63,769 bases of DNA, taken from Paludibacter sp. (lineage in GTDB: Bacteria > Bacteroidota > Bacteroidia > Bacteroidales > Paludibacteraceae). Where the stretch lies: the NCBI RefSeq assembly GCF_009712605.1, contig NZ_WASO01000009.1, positions 1 through 63,769 of the forward strand, written 5' to 3'. The notes below the pieces were generated by a model. That model was not told where the DNA came from and ran no database searches. It saw only the letters and a program-made list of their open reading frames with translations. How positions within the stretch are numbered: the stretch's first letter is position 1; each line of letters starts with the position of its first letter. Below, one piece after another: positions 19,301-27,638 of this stretch. A program made the translations under genes and the position numbers.

Positions 19301-20696
19301 CGATTTTGTCCAGAGGATTGCTGCAATATTCCCAGTTCACCAGATCGTACGATTTTAATATGGTGGCTCCCGGGAACTGGTGCATGGTAGTAGTCGACAT
19401 GTAGTAAACATCCCCCACGCGAATAACATCAGGGTCAGGAAAATCGCCAAAAATAACCGGGTTTTTGAATGTACCGTCGCCGTTATCACTATTGGAAAGG
19501 TATGTAAAATCGGGTCGTGGACAATTATTGAGGGCATATTGCTGATACCAGTGAAAACATGACCATGGACATGCCTGCGGATCATTAAGGAAAACAGTAT
19601 CTTTAGGAGCTGCCACGTGGGTAGAGTCAAATTTTGCCAGCAAATCAGGGCCAGTAAACAGCAGCCAGCTTACATTTCCCGAATCGTCGGTAATCTTTTT
19701 GAAATTTGCCCCGAATCCGTTTCCACCCGCCGTTCCGGTACTGTCTTTCCCCCAGGAAGAATTATATTTTGCGGGAGCCCAGTCCATTTCGGTAACAACA
19801 ATCGGAGCTATGTTGGCCGCAGGTTTCACCTGCGTATCCCATCCTTTCTGAAAATCGGCATAGCCCTGACCGCTGTTAAACCATCCCGGGTACATGTGCA
19901 CCGCATAGCCGATATTCTTTCCCTCGATAGGATTTACAGCAAACCCCTGATACAAGGCTTGATATCCGAGGCCCGGAACCCAGAGAATATTGTCAGCGCT
20001 GGAACGGATGGTATCAACAACTGCCTGAAAATATTTTTTCAGATTATCGAAATGTCCCTGCGAACCGGCGCCGTAGGTGCCATCCGTTCCCTGGATAGTA
20101 ACCGGTTCGTTAGCCAGCTCAAACATTACATTGGAATTATTTTTTAATTTGGGATGCTGAGCAACATAACCCCAGACTTTAATCAAATACTGATTATAAG
20201 CATCTCCGACTGCAATTTTTTCGGGACAGACACCGGGAGGTCGCATAATGACATACAATCCTTTGGATATGGCGTATTCGGCCATCGGAATGAACACGTT
20301 ATCAAGAGCAGTTTTGAATCGGTCGAAGCTAAATGCGGATATGTCGTTTTCGCCTGTAACAGCAGCACCCGGAGTGTTCGACCAGTATGGATCCATGTGT
20401 AGGCGGATGAAATTCATTTTCCAGCCCGCTTTCAACATGTTATCAATCAAACCCTGATTATATTTCAAACATCCGGAGACATCATAATTAGTCCAGATTT
20501 TTCCCTGCTCGTTAAACCAGGGAGAATAAGTTTGAGCGAATCCATGCAAATTAACGATATTTCCATGGGTATCTTTCAGATAGCGCCCATCTACGTGCAA
20601 CCGCGGCATCGGTGACCCCACCCATGCACTGACATGAGAGGTAAAAGCCACAAGCCAGACCAGCAGCAGCAATGATTTCAGGTTCTTGTTTTTCAT
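16356..20696 (-). CDS. Secreted multidomain GH5-GH43 glycoside hydrolase with type IX sorting domain
   Basis: A 1446-residue enzyme. After a signal peptide (1-24) comes a GH5 domain (about 30-390) with acid/base E197 in FELANEP and nucleophile E303 in VVTEMDW. A GH43 domain follows (about 410-690), with the catalytic base in FPDPDVIR near D421, D529 in YDAGLFF and general acid E581 in ATEGSHLY. Then come a beta-sandwich typical of GH43 C-termini (about 700-895), a Big_2-like domain (about 920-995), a lectin-like sandwich (about 1000-1130), an InlB-type repeat (about 1140-1208), and a Por sorting domain at 1370-1446 (VFPNPTDGPLLI, GIYILHI). The two catalytic units fit endo- and exo-attack on xylan or arabinoxylan. 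Export through type IX secretion is inferred from the sorting domain. Confidence 0.88.
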   Translation of the reverse strand: MKNKNLKSLLLLVWLVAFTSHVSAWVGSPMPRLHVDGRYLKDTHGNIVNLHGFAQTYSPWFNEQGKIWTNYDVSGCLKYNQGLIDNMLKAGWKMNFIRLHMDPYWSNTPGAAVTGENDISAFSFDRFKTALDNVFIPMAEYAISKGLYVIMRPPGVCPEKIAVGDAYNQYLIKVWGYVAQHPKLKNNSNVMFELANEPVTIQGTDGTYGAGSQGHFDNLKKYFQAVVDTIRSSADNILWVPGLGYQALYQGFAVNPIEGKNIGYAVHMYPGWFNSGQGYADFQKGWDTQVKPAANIAPIVVTEMDWAPAKYNSSWGKDSTGTAGGNGFGANFKKITDDSGNVSWLLFTGPDLLAKFDSTHVAAPKDTVFLNDPQACPWSCFHWYQQYALNNCPRPDFTYLSNSDNGDGTFKNPVIFGDFPDPDVIRVGDVYYMSTTTMHQFPGATILKSYDLVNWEYCSNPLDKIESTNCYNLDGCNRYSRGQWASSLKYHKGTYYLHFNTLDEGSYLLTATNPAGPWTKKKLSSSFYDAGLFFDDDDKIYIVYGIGKLHIAQLDADFNVVKDQAITFGNIPSGIDNAATEGSHLYKINGYYYIYSTTGGYYATQVAFRSSSIFGPYDEKEVFNSSRIHQGALIQTQTGEWWTMLFADKGAYGRLPNLEPVTWVDNWPMVGVSGKDVTSYKKPNVGRSYAVTNLPTNDNFRDYKLASQWEWNHNPDNSKWSLVKRPGFLRLYAANVADSLPKAKNTLTQRILGFPANQNLSYGTVKLHTANMAEGDVAGLCVFQDPYAFLGVKMVSGQKRLLFLNSGTKTQQLGAAVNDSVIYLRTVANYATSQADFYYSTDNKTYTQVGSLIMQYNLSVFVGNRFGIFNYSTVATGGYVDVDWFSTEKDFTEDAFFDKSFVGYSEDALTLSDLKTDATDITMVTGTNKSFVITAVYKDGHTEDVTLSATYANSSPSTLSIKNGLLIATANGDATVTVTYQGGMGSAKSLTLNVRSTYFPLTADLFNPSIYATGTFNATTHTFVPGQWGFGGWSYNNGIDLSGYKYLVVQLGAVPPGGTVVRAFDENSYWTKPTEASFDSNNRAVINLSNSTKSGTTTAFTSSHVYIVGLWANGGSPININDVYVTNNSDFSKPSANDPVITISSNNNAGGKVSGGGIYSNGSSCTLTATPATGYAFSGWTEGGVLVSSNASYTFTVSGSRTLVAGFCPGNSNCKLKVSNCTCRDSNDGALDITFTLPFSYSLNIKGTSYSKTATATSGYSLSGLAPGTYTVEITSADISGYKQNFTIVVSQPQDLNVMKVKASEGVAQYSLNGGKNYYITVNDNTVTTQSQMANIPLQKGENRISIRTDKDCQGIYQETIYFDGNNQATVFPNPTDGPLLIGVPGKDEAVKVEIATMNGSIQFQQTVAVASDRLIRLNVAGLPAGIYILHIKGTQIHDTMRLMKK

Positions 20697-20853
20697 AGCA
20701 AAATATAGGTATTTAAGGTAATAGGTGTATTAGTAAGCCTTGAACTTACGGAGAATTCGTCACGAACTCTTTCTTCGCTCTATCAACTCTTTTCGGCATT
20801 CCGATGGTTGCGGAATATTGGTTCGTCTACCGATAGCGAACCTGTTTCATAAG

Positions 20854-21034
20854 GAAGTCGTCTTGACTTCGGAAGTTATGTAACTTACCGTTTATGTTTA
20901 CTCATCAACCCCTCCTAACCTCCCCTAAATGGGGAGGAACTCGTCTTTAAAACGAGCAAATTCTATTCATTTTGCAATGTTACAGCCCCCATTTTGGGGG
21001 TTGGGGGTCAAAATGAAAAAGTCAAGATGACTTC
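20854..21034. repeat. Nested inverted-repeat element (MITE-like)
   Basis: The outer arms GAAGTCGTCTTGACTT (20854-20869) and AAGTCAAGATGACTTC (21019-21034) match at 15 of 16 pairs. Inside lie C-rich and G-rich arms (about 20906-20935 and 20986-21010) and a central CTCGT/ACGAG hairpin. The AACCCCTCC/GGGGGTTGGGGG style arms are common in Bacteroidota intergenic regions. No transposase is present, so any mobility would need help from outside. Confidence 0.65.
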
Positions 21035-21402
21035 AAGGAATCAGTCTCCGGTATTTGTTCCTGACTTCTTCAAAAAAAGGCTTCATTCCCTTCTTTTTAG
21101 TCCGAAGAGTCTACGTAAAAACGAAAGACTACAAATGAGGCGGTAAAATTCAGAAAAAAAACAGTATCCAAATTCAATTTTTAGACATGAAATTTCTAAA
21201 AACAGACAGATATAACGGTCTATCACCGACTTTGGATGAAAAGAGCGGCTCCAACAAGGAAAAGTTTTGTTTCATGAGCATGCGAACATAGAGAAACCTT
21301 GCGGCTAAATTGCACACCGAGGAATCGAATCAATGATGATACACAAACACAATAAGTACAACTGTCTTATCAATCCAGATACCCATCAAGTCTTTTAAGT
21401 CC

Positions 21403-21443
21403 GCAAAAACAGAAAGTGGCGGACACAATGCCCGCCACTTTCT
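21403..21443 (-). terminator. Terminator of the GH115 gene
   Basis: AGAAAGTGGCGG (21411-21422) and CCGCCACTTTCT (21432-21443) form a perfect 12-bp stem with a 9-nt loop. On the minus strand GTTTTTG follows. It lies 70 bp beyond the GH115 stop. Confidence 0.75.
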
Positions 21444-21512
21444 TTACAAACTACTGCACCACCACAGAGCAGTAACATTCGACAATACTTTTGCCATACC
21501 ATAACAATTCCG

Positions 21513-23996
21513 TCAATCCATTGGAAATGAAATTCTATCAATAACTACTCCGGGATCGACGGCATATATTTTCAACGTATGTTTACCCGGAACAAGTCCT
21601 TTCAACTCTACTTTTGCCTGCACATAATTATTCATAATGCCGTTACTCCGGACAGAGCCGTTTTCGTCCTCTTTACCACTCGATCCGAGCACTTCAACCA
21701 CCTTTGAAATCTGGTTATCAATGCTCACATGCACCCTTAGTTGCATTCCGGGGCAAATTCTAAAAGAGGGCAGAAAGTCAATTAGTACATTATTATCTCC
21801 TCCTTTTGTCTGAAAATCATACTCAAGACAAGGTGCTGAATTGTCGCCCACATTCCATGAAGACTCTAAACCGGCAGGTTTTAAAGCCAACGCTTTTCCG
21901 GTAGCGCCCAAACCCTGGATCATCTTCCAGTTGGCTTTTCCCGAAGACGATCGGCGATCGGCAGAATTAGCATCCCGCCATTTACGATCGGGATTAGCAG
22001 TAACAGCTGAAGTGCTCCATCCCTTTTCGCCCCATGGCCAGCGCACCTGACTATTCCAATCCATCAGACTCTTAGCCGTTTCGGTCTCCTTGCCGGGCAT
22101 CATGTACTTCCATTTTCCACCCGCAACGTCGTTATTATAGGAAGCAACCTGTTCATCGATATACTGACACAGGCGGACAATCTCCTTTGTTGCAGCAACA
22201 CTGTCACTGCCCAACTGAATATCCCTGTCGGCCATAAAAATCAACCCCGCTGCACCAAGAACTCTTGCCGAAAATCCAACCATCTCAAAATAGGCATCTT
22301 TTGTTTTTCCGTCGATCTGAACAGCTATTTTTGCTTCGTTATCCAAAAGCTGTTGATAGTCGTGTTTCAGTTGTAGCGCCTCTTCCCGCGGCAGAGAGAC
22401 CGCCCACATACGGTTCATCTCCTCCGGTTTTCGGATAGTGCCCAACCGATAAAATTCACCCAACAAATCGGCTATCGGTTGTCCCTCATTTTCGCCAAAC
22501 TGCTTTTTAGCGAAGTCGCTTAAAAATTGAGGCTGCGAGTCAATATTTTTCTCGTTTATATTCCATGCAAAACGCGCAAAATAATCCATCCCGATCTCCA
22601 TCGGTTTAAGATCGCCCACATTGAGAACCCATATCTTTCGCGCATCGTTTTCCCATGCCTTATGCAACTCTTCCCACATCAAGGCCGGAGGTGTCGTATT
22701 CATCCACAAATAAGAATGAGGTCCGCCATAATAAGATAAATGCCAGTAAACGCCGGCTCCTCCCGATCGTGTGCGTTCGGCAGCAGCTCCCAATCGACGG
22801 ATATATCCAAAATTATCGTCTACCCACATAATCGTCACATCATCGGGCACTTTCAGCCCTGCATCATAAAGCGGCAACACCTCTTTGTACGGGACAAAAC
22901 ACTGAGCAACATCGCCCCACTCTTTCGTTACATTTTGATTGATCAAGGCTCTTTGATCGTCAAATACCTGTTGTACAAGATTAATTCTATCTGGAATTCC
23001 GACTGGCGGGGTTTCCATCCCCCGATCATGAATTCCTCTGATACCCAATGTCCACACAGCCTCTTCAGATCGGCGTTCCTTTACGCTTTGTGCCCAATAT
23101 GCATGTATCGTATCACGATTCAGGCTATAATTCCAGGGTCCTTTTGCCTTTTGGTCCCAATGAATATTATTGCACAGCATCGGTTCGCAATGCGACGAAC
23201 CCGCTACAATCCCATACCGATCGGCCATTGCAACATTTTCGGGCACCAACCCAAACTCCGTACTGCATTCGTGCATCGCCGGCCAGATATAGTTCAACCG
23301 AAGCCTGAGCATCAGTTCAAAAACCTTTTCGTAAGTCTTCGGGCCTATATTTCCAAAAGCGGGATCGAATGTCTGCTTTGCCCATTTATACATACCCCAA
23401 TCTTCATCATTAATAAAGATTCCCCGATATTTTACGGATGGAGAAGCCGATGTATAACTCAGATTTTTAATAGACAACGACGAGCGCTTAACGACCGGCA
23501 CGTCAGCCCACCAATACCAGGGAGAAACTCCAATGGCTTCCGACACCGAAAAAACGCCATAGGCTGTACCTCTGCGATCGCTACCCGCAATGACCAATGC
23601 CTTTTTCACTCCCGGAAAAGGATTCTCTACAGTTTTAATGACAAAACGTTCCCACTGACCGCGTATGGGTGCAACGTCCAGCTTCTTAGCTGTAACCAAC
23701 TGATTTATCAACCGGTTTTTCTCTACCGTACCGACAATAATCACCTCATCTGCCGGAAACGATTTGTCTGCAGCAATACATTGAGGCTTTTTACCGGTCA
23801 CCCGTTCAATATCGGAGGCAAGGAGATTTCCCGATTTCTTAACCACTTCATAATCGTTGACATCAAAACAAATCCGTGTGGCTTTTGATCCGGCAACTAC
23901 AGGAAACGAATTTTTATCCTGAGACTGGTGCAAAACTTCAATCTGAGCCCACAAAAGCTGAGGGAGACACAACACAAACAGTAATATTTTTTTCAT
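21513..23996 (-). CDS. GH115 xylan alpha-1,2-glucuronidase
   Basis: GH115 enzymes remove (4-O-methyl)glucuronic acid side groups from internal residues of glucuronoxylan. The 827-residue protein has a signal peptide (about 1-18), an N-terminal domain, the catalytic barrel and a C-terminal beta-sandwich. Family blocks include FINDEDWGMYKWAKQTF, RLNYIWPAMHECSTEF, GSSHCEPM, ADRYGIVAG and VYWHLSYYGGPHSYLW, which are very characteristic. It lies upstream of the GH5-GH43 gene on the same strand, though 816 bp apart with its own terminator. Together with that enzyme it forms a small xylan-degrading locus without a SusCD pair in view. Confidence 0.93.
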   Translation of the reverse strand: MKKILLFVLCLPQLLWAQIEVLHQSQDKNSFPVVAGSKATRICFDVNDYEVVKKSGNLLASDIERVTGKKPQCIAADKSFPADEVIIVGTVEKNRLINQLVTAKKLDVAPIRGQWERFVIKTVENPFPGVKKALVIAGSDRRGTAYGVFSVSEAIGVSPWYWWADVPVVKRSSLSIKNLSYTSASPSVKYRGIFINDEDWGMYKWAKQTFDPAFGNIGPKTYEKVFELMLRLRLNYIWPAMHECSTEFGLVPENVAMADRYGIVAGSSHCEPMLCNNIHWDQKAKGPWNYSLNRDTIHAYWAQSVKERRSEEAVWTLGIRGIHDRGMETPPVGIPDRINLVQQVFDDQRALINQNVTKEWGDVAQCFVPYKEVLPLYDAGLKVPDDVTIMWVDDNFGYIRRLGAAAERTRSGGAGVYWHLSYYGGPHSYLWMNTTPPALMWEELHKAWENDARKIWVLNVGDLKPMEIGMDYFARFAWNINEKNIDSQPQFLSDFAKKQFGENEGQPIADLLGEFYRLGTIRKPEEMNRMWAVSLPREEALQLKHDYQQLLDNEAKIAVQIDGKTKDAYFEMVGFSARVLGAAGLIFMADRDIQLGSDSVAATKEIVRLCQYIDEQVASYNNDVAGGKWKYMMPGKETETAKSLMDWNSQVRWPWGEKGWSTSAVTANPDRKWRDANSADRRSSSGKANWKMIQGLGATGKALALKPAGLESSWNVGDNSAPCLEYDFQTKGGDNNVLIDFLPSFRICPGMQLRVHVSIDNQISKVVEVLGSSGKEDENGSVRSNGIMNNYVQAKVELKGLVPGKHTLKIYAVDPGVVIDRISFPMD

Positions 23997-24418
23997 ACAG
24001 ACACACTTAAAACATGTATATCAGACAATTAAAAACACAAGTTTTCAACAACACAGCTTCAACGCCGGAATGCAATGTTCCGGTCTTCAAATTTAGGAAA
24101 AAACAGACATTCCTGAAAGCTACGTGCAAAACTACTGTCTTTCCATAGCTCATCGGCATCTCCCTGGCTTCTGGTTTGCAGGATGCTTAATGCTGATTAC
24201 CGCTTCGCCTTCATCCAAGCTATTCAATCTGCCATACCACACTATCAAAAGAATTATATTTAACCAAAAAACTATTTTATGAATTGTTTTTCGTAGTTTT
24301 GAAGCTGAATACCAATGAAAAAAGCGATGGGTAGAAGCGGATTAGCACAAATAAAGACTTAACCGTGATTAGAGCAGAGAAAACAACACAGACGCGATAG
24401 CCGATATAGGCAAATACT
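23997..24418. other. 422-bp divergent intergenic region
   Basis: The left part carries the GH115 promoter and a leader hairpin. The right part carries TAGTTTTG at 24294-24301 (+), a match to TAnnTTTG that could drive the AT-rich gene at 24419. Nothing else coding is visible. Confidence 0.5.
24065..24095 (-). promoter_or_regulatory. GH115 promoter box with a leader hairpin
   Basis: CAAATTTA at 24088-24095 reads TAAATTTG on the minus strand, matching TAnnTTTG. Immediately downstream, 24065-24083 forms CCGGAA-N7-TTCCGG, so the transcript would begin with or near this hairpin. It could be an operator or a 5' stabiliser. No clear -33 element. Confidence 0.45.
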
Positions 24419-25228
24419 ATGAAAAAACAAAATATCAATACAATAGATATTCTGATAGAAAGATTATCGGAAAATTTTTCCAAGGTAAAAAACTTTGATA
24501 AACTTCAAGAATCAGAAGAAGGACGAAAAATATTCGATTTTATTATTAAATCCATATCTGATATGGAAAATTTTCAATCGCTTTTTCTAAATTATTATAT
24601 TCCAGCTTCCAATAAATCAATAGTAGAAAGTTGGAATCAAGTTAGGAGTTCGAAATACAAGCATTTAATGAATGTTTCAAGAGAAGATCTAAAAGATAAT
24701 TTATACGAAACCATTAGGCTTGGATATATTGGACTGTTTCATAAATATGAATCATATCTAAAAGCTTTAGTTGACGCTGTAAATTTTTTATTTCGAGAGT
24801 TGAATGAAGAAAATAATCTTTTAAGTATTGAAGATTACTGCAAAAAAGAATTTCATGTCAATATCTATAAATCACATGATCTATTTTTAATCACAAAAAG
24901 AATTAATTATATTTCAAATTGCATCAAACATTGGGATGGTTACCCAATAAAAGAACCAATTCACCCTAATTTTAGATATTGTAGAACTGATAGAAAAATA
25001 GAAATTGAGAAAGAAGCTTTCAAAATGGATATTGATTTATTAAAAACGCATTGTCAGTTTTTAATGACGCAAATAATAATGATTGGATTTAAACAATATT
25101 TCGAACTCAATGATGAGATAATCAAAAAAAGTTTGACCCCTGAAGCATTAAAGGATCTTGATACTAATAAAAAAATGGGGCAAATTAAAGATAGTATCAA
25201 TATTATATTATCAGATTTTATTCAATAA
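24419..25228 (+). CDS. AT-rich orphan protein, possible HEPN-like fold
   Basis: A 269-residue, mostly helical protein with no signal peptide. Its base composition is much richer in A and T than the flanking genes, which suggests recent transfer. Around residues 161-171 the sequence RINYISNCIKH resembles the N-x-x-x-H end of the HEPN RNase motif (R-N-x-x-x-H), but the arginine is replaced by serine directly before the asparagine; another arginine lies six residues upstream. HEPN proteins often belong to toxin or phage-defence modules. No antitoxin-like partner is adjacent, so the assignment is weak and the gene may be an inactive or unrelated helical protein. Confidence 0.65.
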   Translation: MKKQNINTIDILIERLSENFSKVKNFDKLQESEEGRKIFDFIIKSISDMENFQSLFLNYYIPASNKSIVESWNQVRSSKYKHLMNVSREDLKDNLYETIRLGYIGLFHKYESYLKALVDAVNFLFRELNEENNLLSIEDYCKKEFHVNIYKSHDLFLITKRINYISNCIKHWDGYPIKEPIHPNFRYCRTDRKIEIEKEAFKMDIDLLKTHCQFLMTQIIMIGFKQYFELNDEIIKKSLTPEALKDLDTNKKMGQIKDSINIILSDFIQ

Positions 25229-25321
25229 CTAGCATCTAATTCATAACTCCGCGCCAGCGCGATTACATCGCGTGGGCAAACCATGTAGCTGAGAAACAAA
25301 ACAACCTGAAAGAAAAAATAT

Positions 25322-25957
25322 ATGACAGGAATAGTTCATTTTGAGACATTTTTATTGGCTGGTATGTTATTAAACTTAACACCAGGTAATGACACCATTT
25401 TCATCTTGACAAAAAGTATCGGACAAGGAAAAAAAGCTGGAATTATTTCAACTTTAGGAATTGCGACAGGAAGCGTTGGGCATACTATTCTTGCTGCATT
25501 TGGACTTTCCATAATTATTACGAAATCAATAATGCTCTTCAACATTATTAAATATCTTGGAGCTGCATATCTGTTTTATATAGGCTATAAAATGCTCACA
25601 AACAGAGCTCAACTTAATACTAACGGAATAATTGAGACAAAATCAGTCGACTACCTGAAGATTTACAGAGACGGCTTCTTTACTAACATTTTAAACCCTA
25701 AAGTTGCACTTTTTTTCATTGCATTTCTTCCTCAATTTATAGACCCTACATTTAGCAATACAGCTTTCCCATTTCTTCTGCTTGGCACAACATTTATAAC
25801 AACAGGAACAATTTGGTGTTTGATTTTAGCGGTATTCGCCTCCAGTATTTTTGCAAAATTGAAAAACAACAAAAAAGTTTCGACTTACATAAACAAGATT
25901 TGTGGACTAACAATGATTGGACTTGGGATAAAAGTCGCATTGATTGACAGGAAATAA
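25322..25957 (+). CDS. LysE/RhtB family amino-acid exporter
   Basis: A 211-residue protein with six hydrophobic helices. It has the family start FLAGMLLNLTPGNDTIFILT, the GxxxGxxxG-like stretch TLGIATGSVGHTILAAFGLS, YLGAAYLFYIGYKML and the NPKVALFFIAFLPQF motif. Members export amino acids or related metabolites (RhtB: homoserine/threonine). The substrate here is unknown. The gene follows the AT-rich orphan gene by 93 bp. It has a low GC content similar to that gene, so the two may have arrived together. Confidence 0.9.
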   Translation: MTGIVHFETFLLAGMLLNLTPGNDTIFILTKSIGQGKKAGIISTLGIATGSVGHTILAAFGLSIIITKSIMLFNIIKYLGAAYLFYIGYKMLTNRAQLNTNGIIETKSVDYLKIYRDGFFTNILNPKVALFFIAFLPQFIDPTFSNTAFPFLLLGTTFITTGTIWCLILAVFASSIFAKLKNNKKVSTYINKICGLTMIGLGIKVALIDRK

Positions 25958-26012
25958 AACTCTCCGGCTAGCGCAAATCTCCTTCTCTGTGCTATAAATT
26001 GTTCCATTAACC

Positions 26013-26669
26013 ATGCCCCGTTACAATCCCGAAATACATCATCGCCGTTCCATCCGGTTGAAAGGATGCGATTATTCGCAGGCCGGATTGTATTTTATCA
26101 CGATATGCGTACAGGATAGAATATGTTTGTTCGGCAAGGTGGTAAACGGTAAAATGGAATTAAACGAGGCGGGTAAAATCGCCGTTAGTTGTTGGTTGGA
26201 AATTCCCGCCCATTTTCCAAACGCAACGTTGCACGAATACGTGGTAATGCCCAACCACATTCACGGCATCATCGAATTATCCGGAACGTCCGTAGGGGCG
26301 AAAAACATTTCGCCCGAAATTGGGACGGAAAACGAAACGGTCAGGATAGGGGCGAAAGATTTTTCGCCCATTTATCGCGAAACCGGCACGCCGGATAATA
26401 AGGCGAAAAATTTTTCGCCCCAACGGCCGGAACCGTCGAAATCCGAATCGTCGAGACCGCGCGGAACATCACAAACCATCGGGTCGGTAGTACGAGGATT
26501 CAAAATCGGGGTAACAAAATGGCTGCGCCAAAATTCGAACGTACACCACGTTTGGCAGCGCGATTATTACGAACACATTATCCGCGACGAATTGTCGTAC
26601 ATCCGCATTGCCCGTTACATCAACGATAATCCCGCGAAATGGCAGGGCGATAAATTCTATGGCGTCTGA
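26013..26669 (+). CDS. REP-associated tyrosine transposase (RAYT, Y1 family)
   Basis: A 218-residue Y1 HUH-type transposase. The start RRSIRLKGCDYSQAGLYFIT and the metal-binding HUH motif in MPNHIHGII are typical, and the catalytic tyrosine fits YYEHIIRDE near the C-terminus. Such enzymes nick and move REP palindromes. Between the HUH motif and the C-terminal domain lies a stretch of about 55 residues made of three related peptides (GAKNISP, GAKDFSP, KAKNFSP). Each is encoded by a GGGCGAAA-type palindrome, so the gene carries in-frame copies of a REP-like sequence. The GC content is higher than in the two preceding genes. Confidence 0.87.
   Translation: MPRYNPEIHHRRSIRLKGCDYSQAGLYFITICVQDRICLFGKVVNGKMELNEAGKIAVSCWLEIPAHFPNATLHEYVVMPNHIHGIIELSGTSVGAKNISPEIGTENETVRIGAKDFSPIYRETGTPDNKAKNFSPQRPEPSKSESSRPRGTSQTIGSVVRGFKIGVTKWLRQNSNVHHVWQRDYYEHIIRDELSYIRIARYINDNPAKWQGDKFYGV
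26296..26419 (+). repeat. Three in-frame palindromes inside the RAYT gene
   Basis: The copies are GGGCGAAA-N4-TTTCGCCC at 26296-26315, the same arms at 26350-26369, and GGCGAAAAATTTTTCGCC at 26402-26419. Centres are 54 and 51 bp apart, both multiples of three, so the frame is kept and a K-N/D-I/F-S-P peptide is repeated. Confidence 0.9.
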
Positions 26670-26845
26670 AATAACCAATGGTTCGTAATGGTGATCAACC
26701 ATTCATAAATATATTCTGTCGTTATTTTCAGTTTTGTTTCGTCTTCCCCCTAAAAACGCCCATCCAAACCCATCTATTTTTTATAAAAAACTCACATAAT
26801 TAATAATTTTGGTAAATTTATACTGTTTCATGGGATTTCCGGTAT

Positions 26846-26853
26846 TAATTTTG
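26846..26853 (+). promoter_or_regulatory. -7 box of the ThrE-like operon
   Basis: TAATTTTG matches TAnnTTTG and lies 38 bp before the ATG at 26892. A second match sits at 26804-26811. The 222-bp gap holds nothing else recognisable. Confidence 0.5.
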
Positions 26854-26891
26854 CAGTCTGAAATCACCTTATTACAACCAAGACATTTTCA

Positions 26892-27638
26892 ATGGATCAA
26901 GTAAAATTTGTCGCTGAATATGCCGCCCACCTAATGGGCTGTGGCATACACACTTCCAGAGTGATCCGGAATACAAAGCGATTGGGCGACGCGCTGAATT
27001 TTGATGTCAATATCAGCGTATTCCAAAAGAGTATTATTCTGACTATTCAAAAAAACGAAACTCAACAGATCTTTAGTGAAGTAATTGAGATTCCGGCGCT
27101 ACCCATTAGTTTTGAGCACAACGCTGAACTCAGCGGCCTGAGCTGGGAAGCAGTGGACCGAAAACTCTCTTTCGAGGAGATCAAGGCAAAATACGACAAA
27201 ATTGTTTCTGCACCAAGGATGAACCAGTGGCTGGTATTACTGCTTGTCGGACTGGCCAACGCCTCTTTCTGTCGCTTGTTCGGTGGCGACTGGCTTTCGA
27301 TGTTCATTGTCTGCATTGCCACGTTTGCAGGCTTCTACACCCGACTGTTTCTTCAGGCGCGCAAGATAAACCATTACATCATCTTTATCGTTTCGGCCTT
27401 TATCGCCTCCATGCTGTCGTCGACGGCTCTGCTTTTCAACACCACTTCCGACATTGCACTTGCCACCAGCGTGTTGTATCTCATTCCGGGCGTTCCCCTC
27501 ATCAACGGCGTGATTGATATTATTGAAGGGCATACACTGACCGGTATCAGCCGTCTTACGAATGCCTTTTTGCTGATTATCTGTATTGCCATCGGCCTTT
27601 CTTTCACATTGTTCCTCTTTACAAACCGCTTAGTATGA
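26892..27638 (+). CDS. Threonine/serine exporter, ThrE N-terminal-type subunit
   Basis: A 248-residue protein of the ThrE family (former DUF1212). The cytoplasmic N-terminal part has the family stretch AAHLMGCGIHTSRVIRNTKR, and the C-terminal half contains five hydrophobic helices, including YLIPGVPLINGVIDIIEGH, the conserved exporter motif. In Corynebacterium ThrE is one polypeptide; here the second membrane half is the next gene, a common split arrangement. It overlaps the next gene by 4 bp (ATGA), so the two are translationally coupled. Confidence 0.9.
   Translation: MDQVKFVAEYAAHLMGCGIHTSRVIRNTKRLGDALNFDVNISVFQKSIILTIQKNETQQIFSEVIEIPALPISFEHNAELSGLSWEAVDRKLSFEEIKAKYDKIVSAPRMNQWLVLLLVGLANASFCRLFGGDWLSMFIVCIATFAGFYTRLFLQARKINHYIIFIVSAFIASMLSSTALLFNTTSDIALATSVLYLIPGVPLINGVIDIIEGHTLTGISRLTNAFLLIICIAIGLSFTLFLFTNRLV

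Larger units (their letters stand above)
20697..21512. other. 816-bp gap containing nested inverted repeats and a terminator
   Basis: No protein-like frame is visible. The left half holds a nested palindromic element at 20854-21034 and the right end a terminator for the GH115 gene. The promoter of the GH5-GH43 gene should lie near 20700-20800 on the minus strand, but no exact TAnnTTTG with a good -33 was found; TATATTTTG just before the start codon is one base off in spacing. Confidence 0.6.

Noticed and set aside
22740-23888. A 382-codon plus-strand frame opposite the GH115 gene
   Set aside because: It is antisense to a well-supported enzyme gene. Its composition (many H, I, R, P) is typical of a shadow frame.
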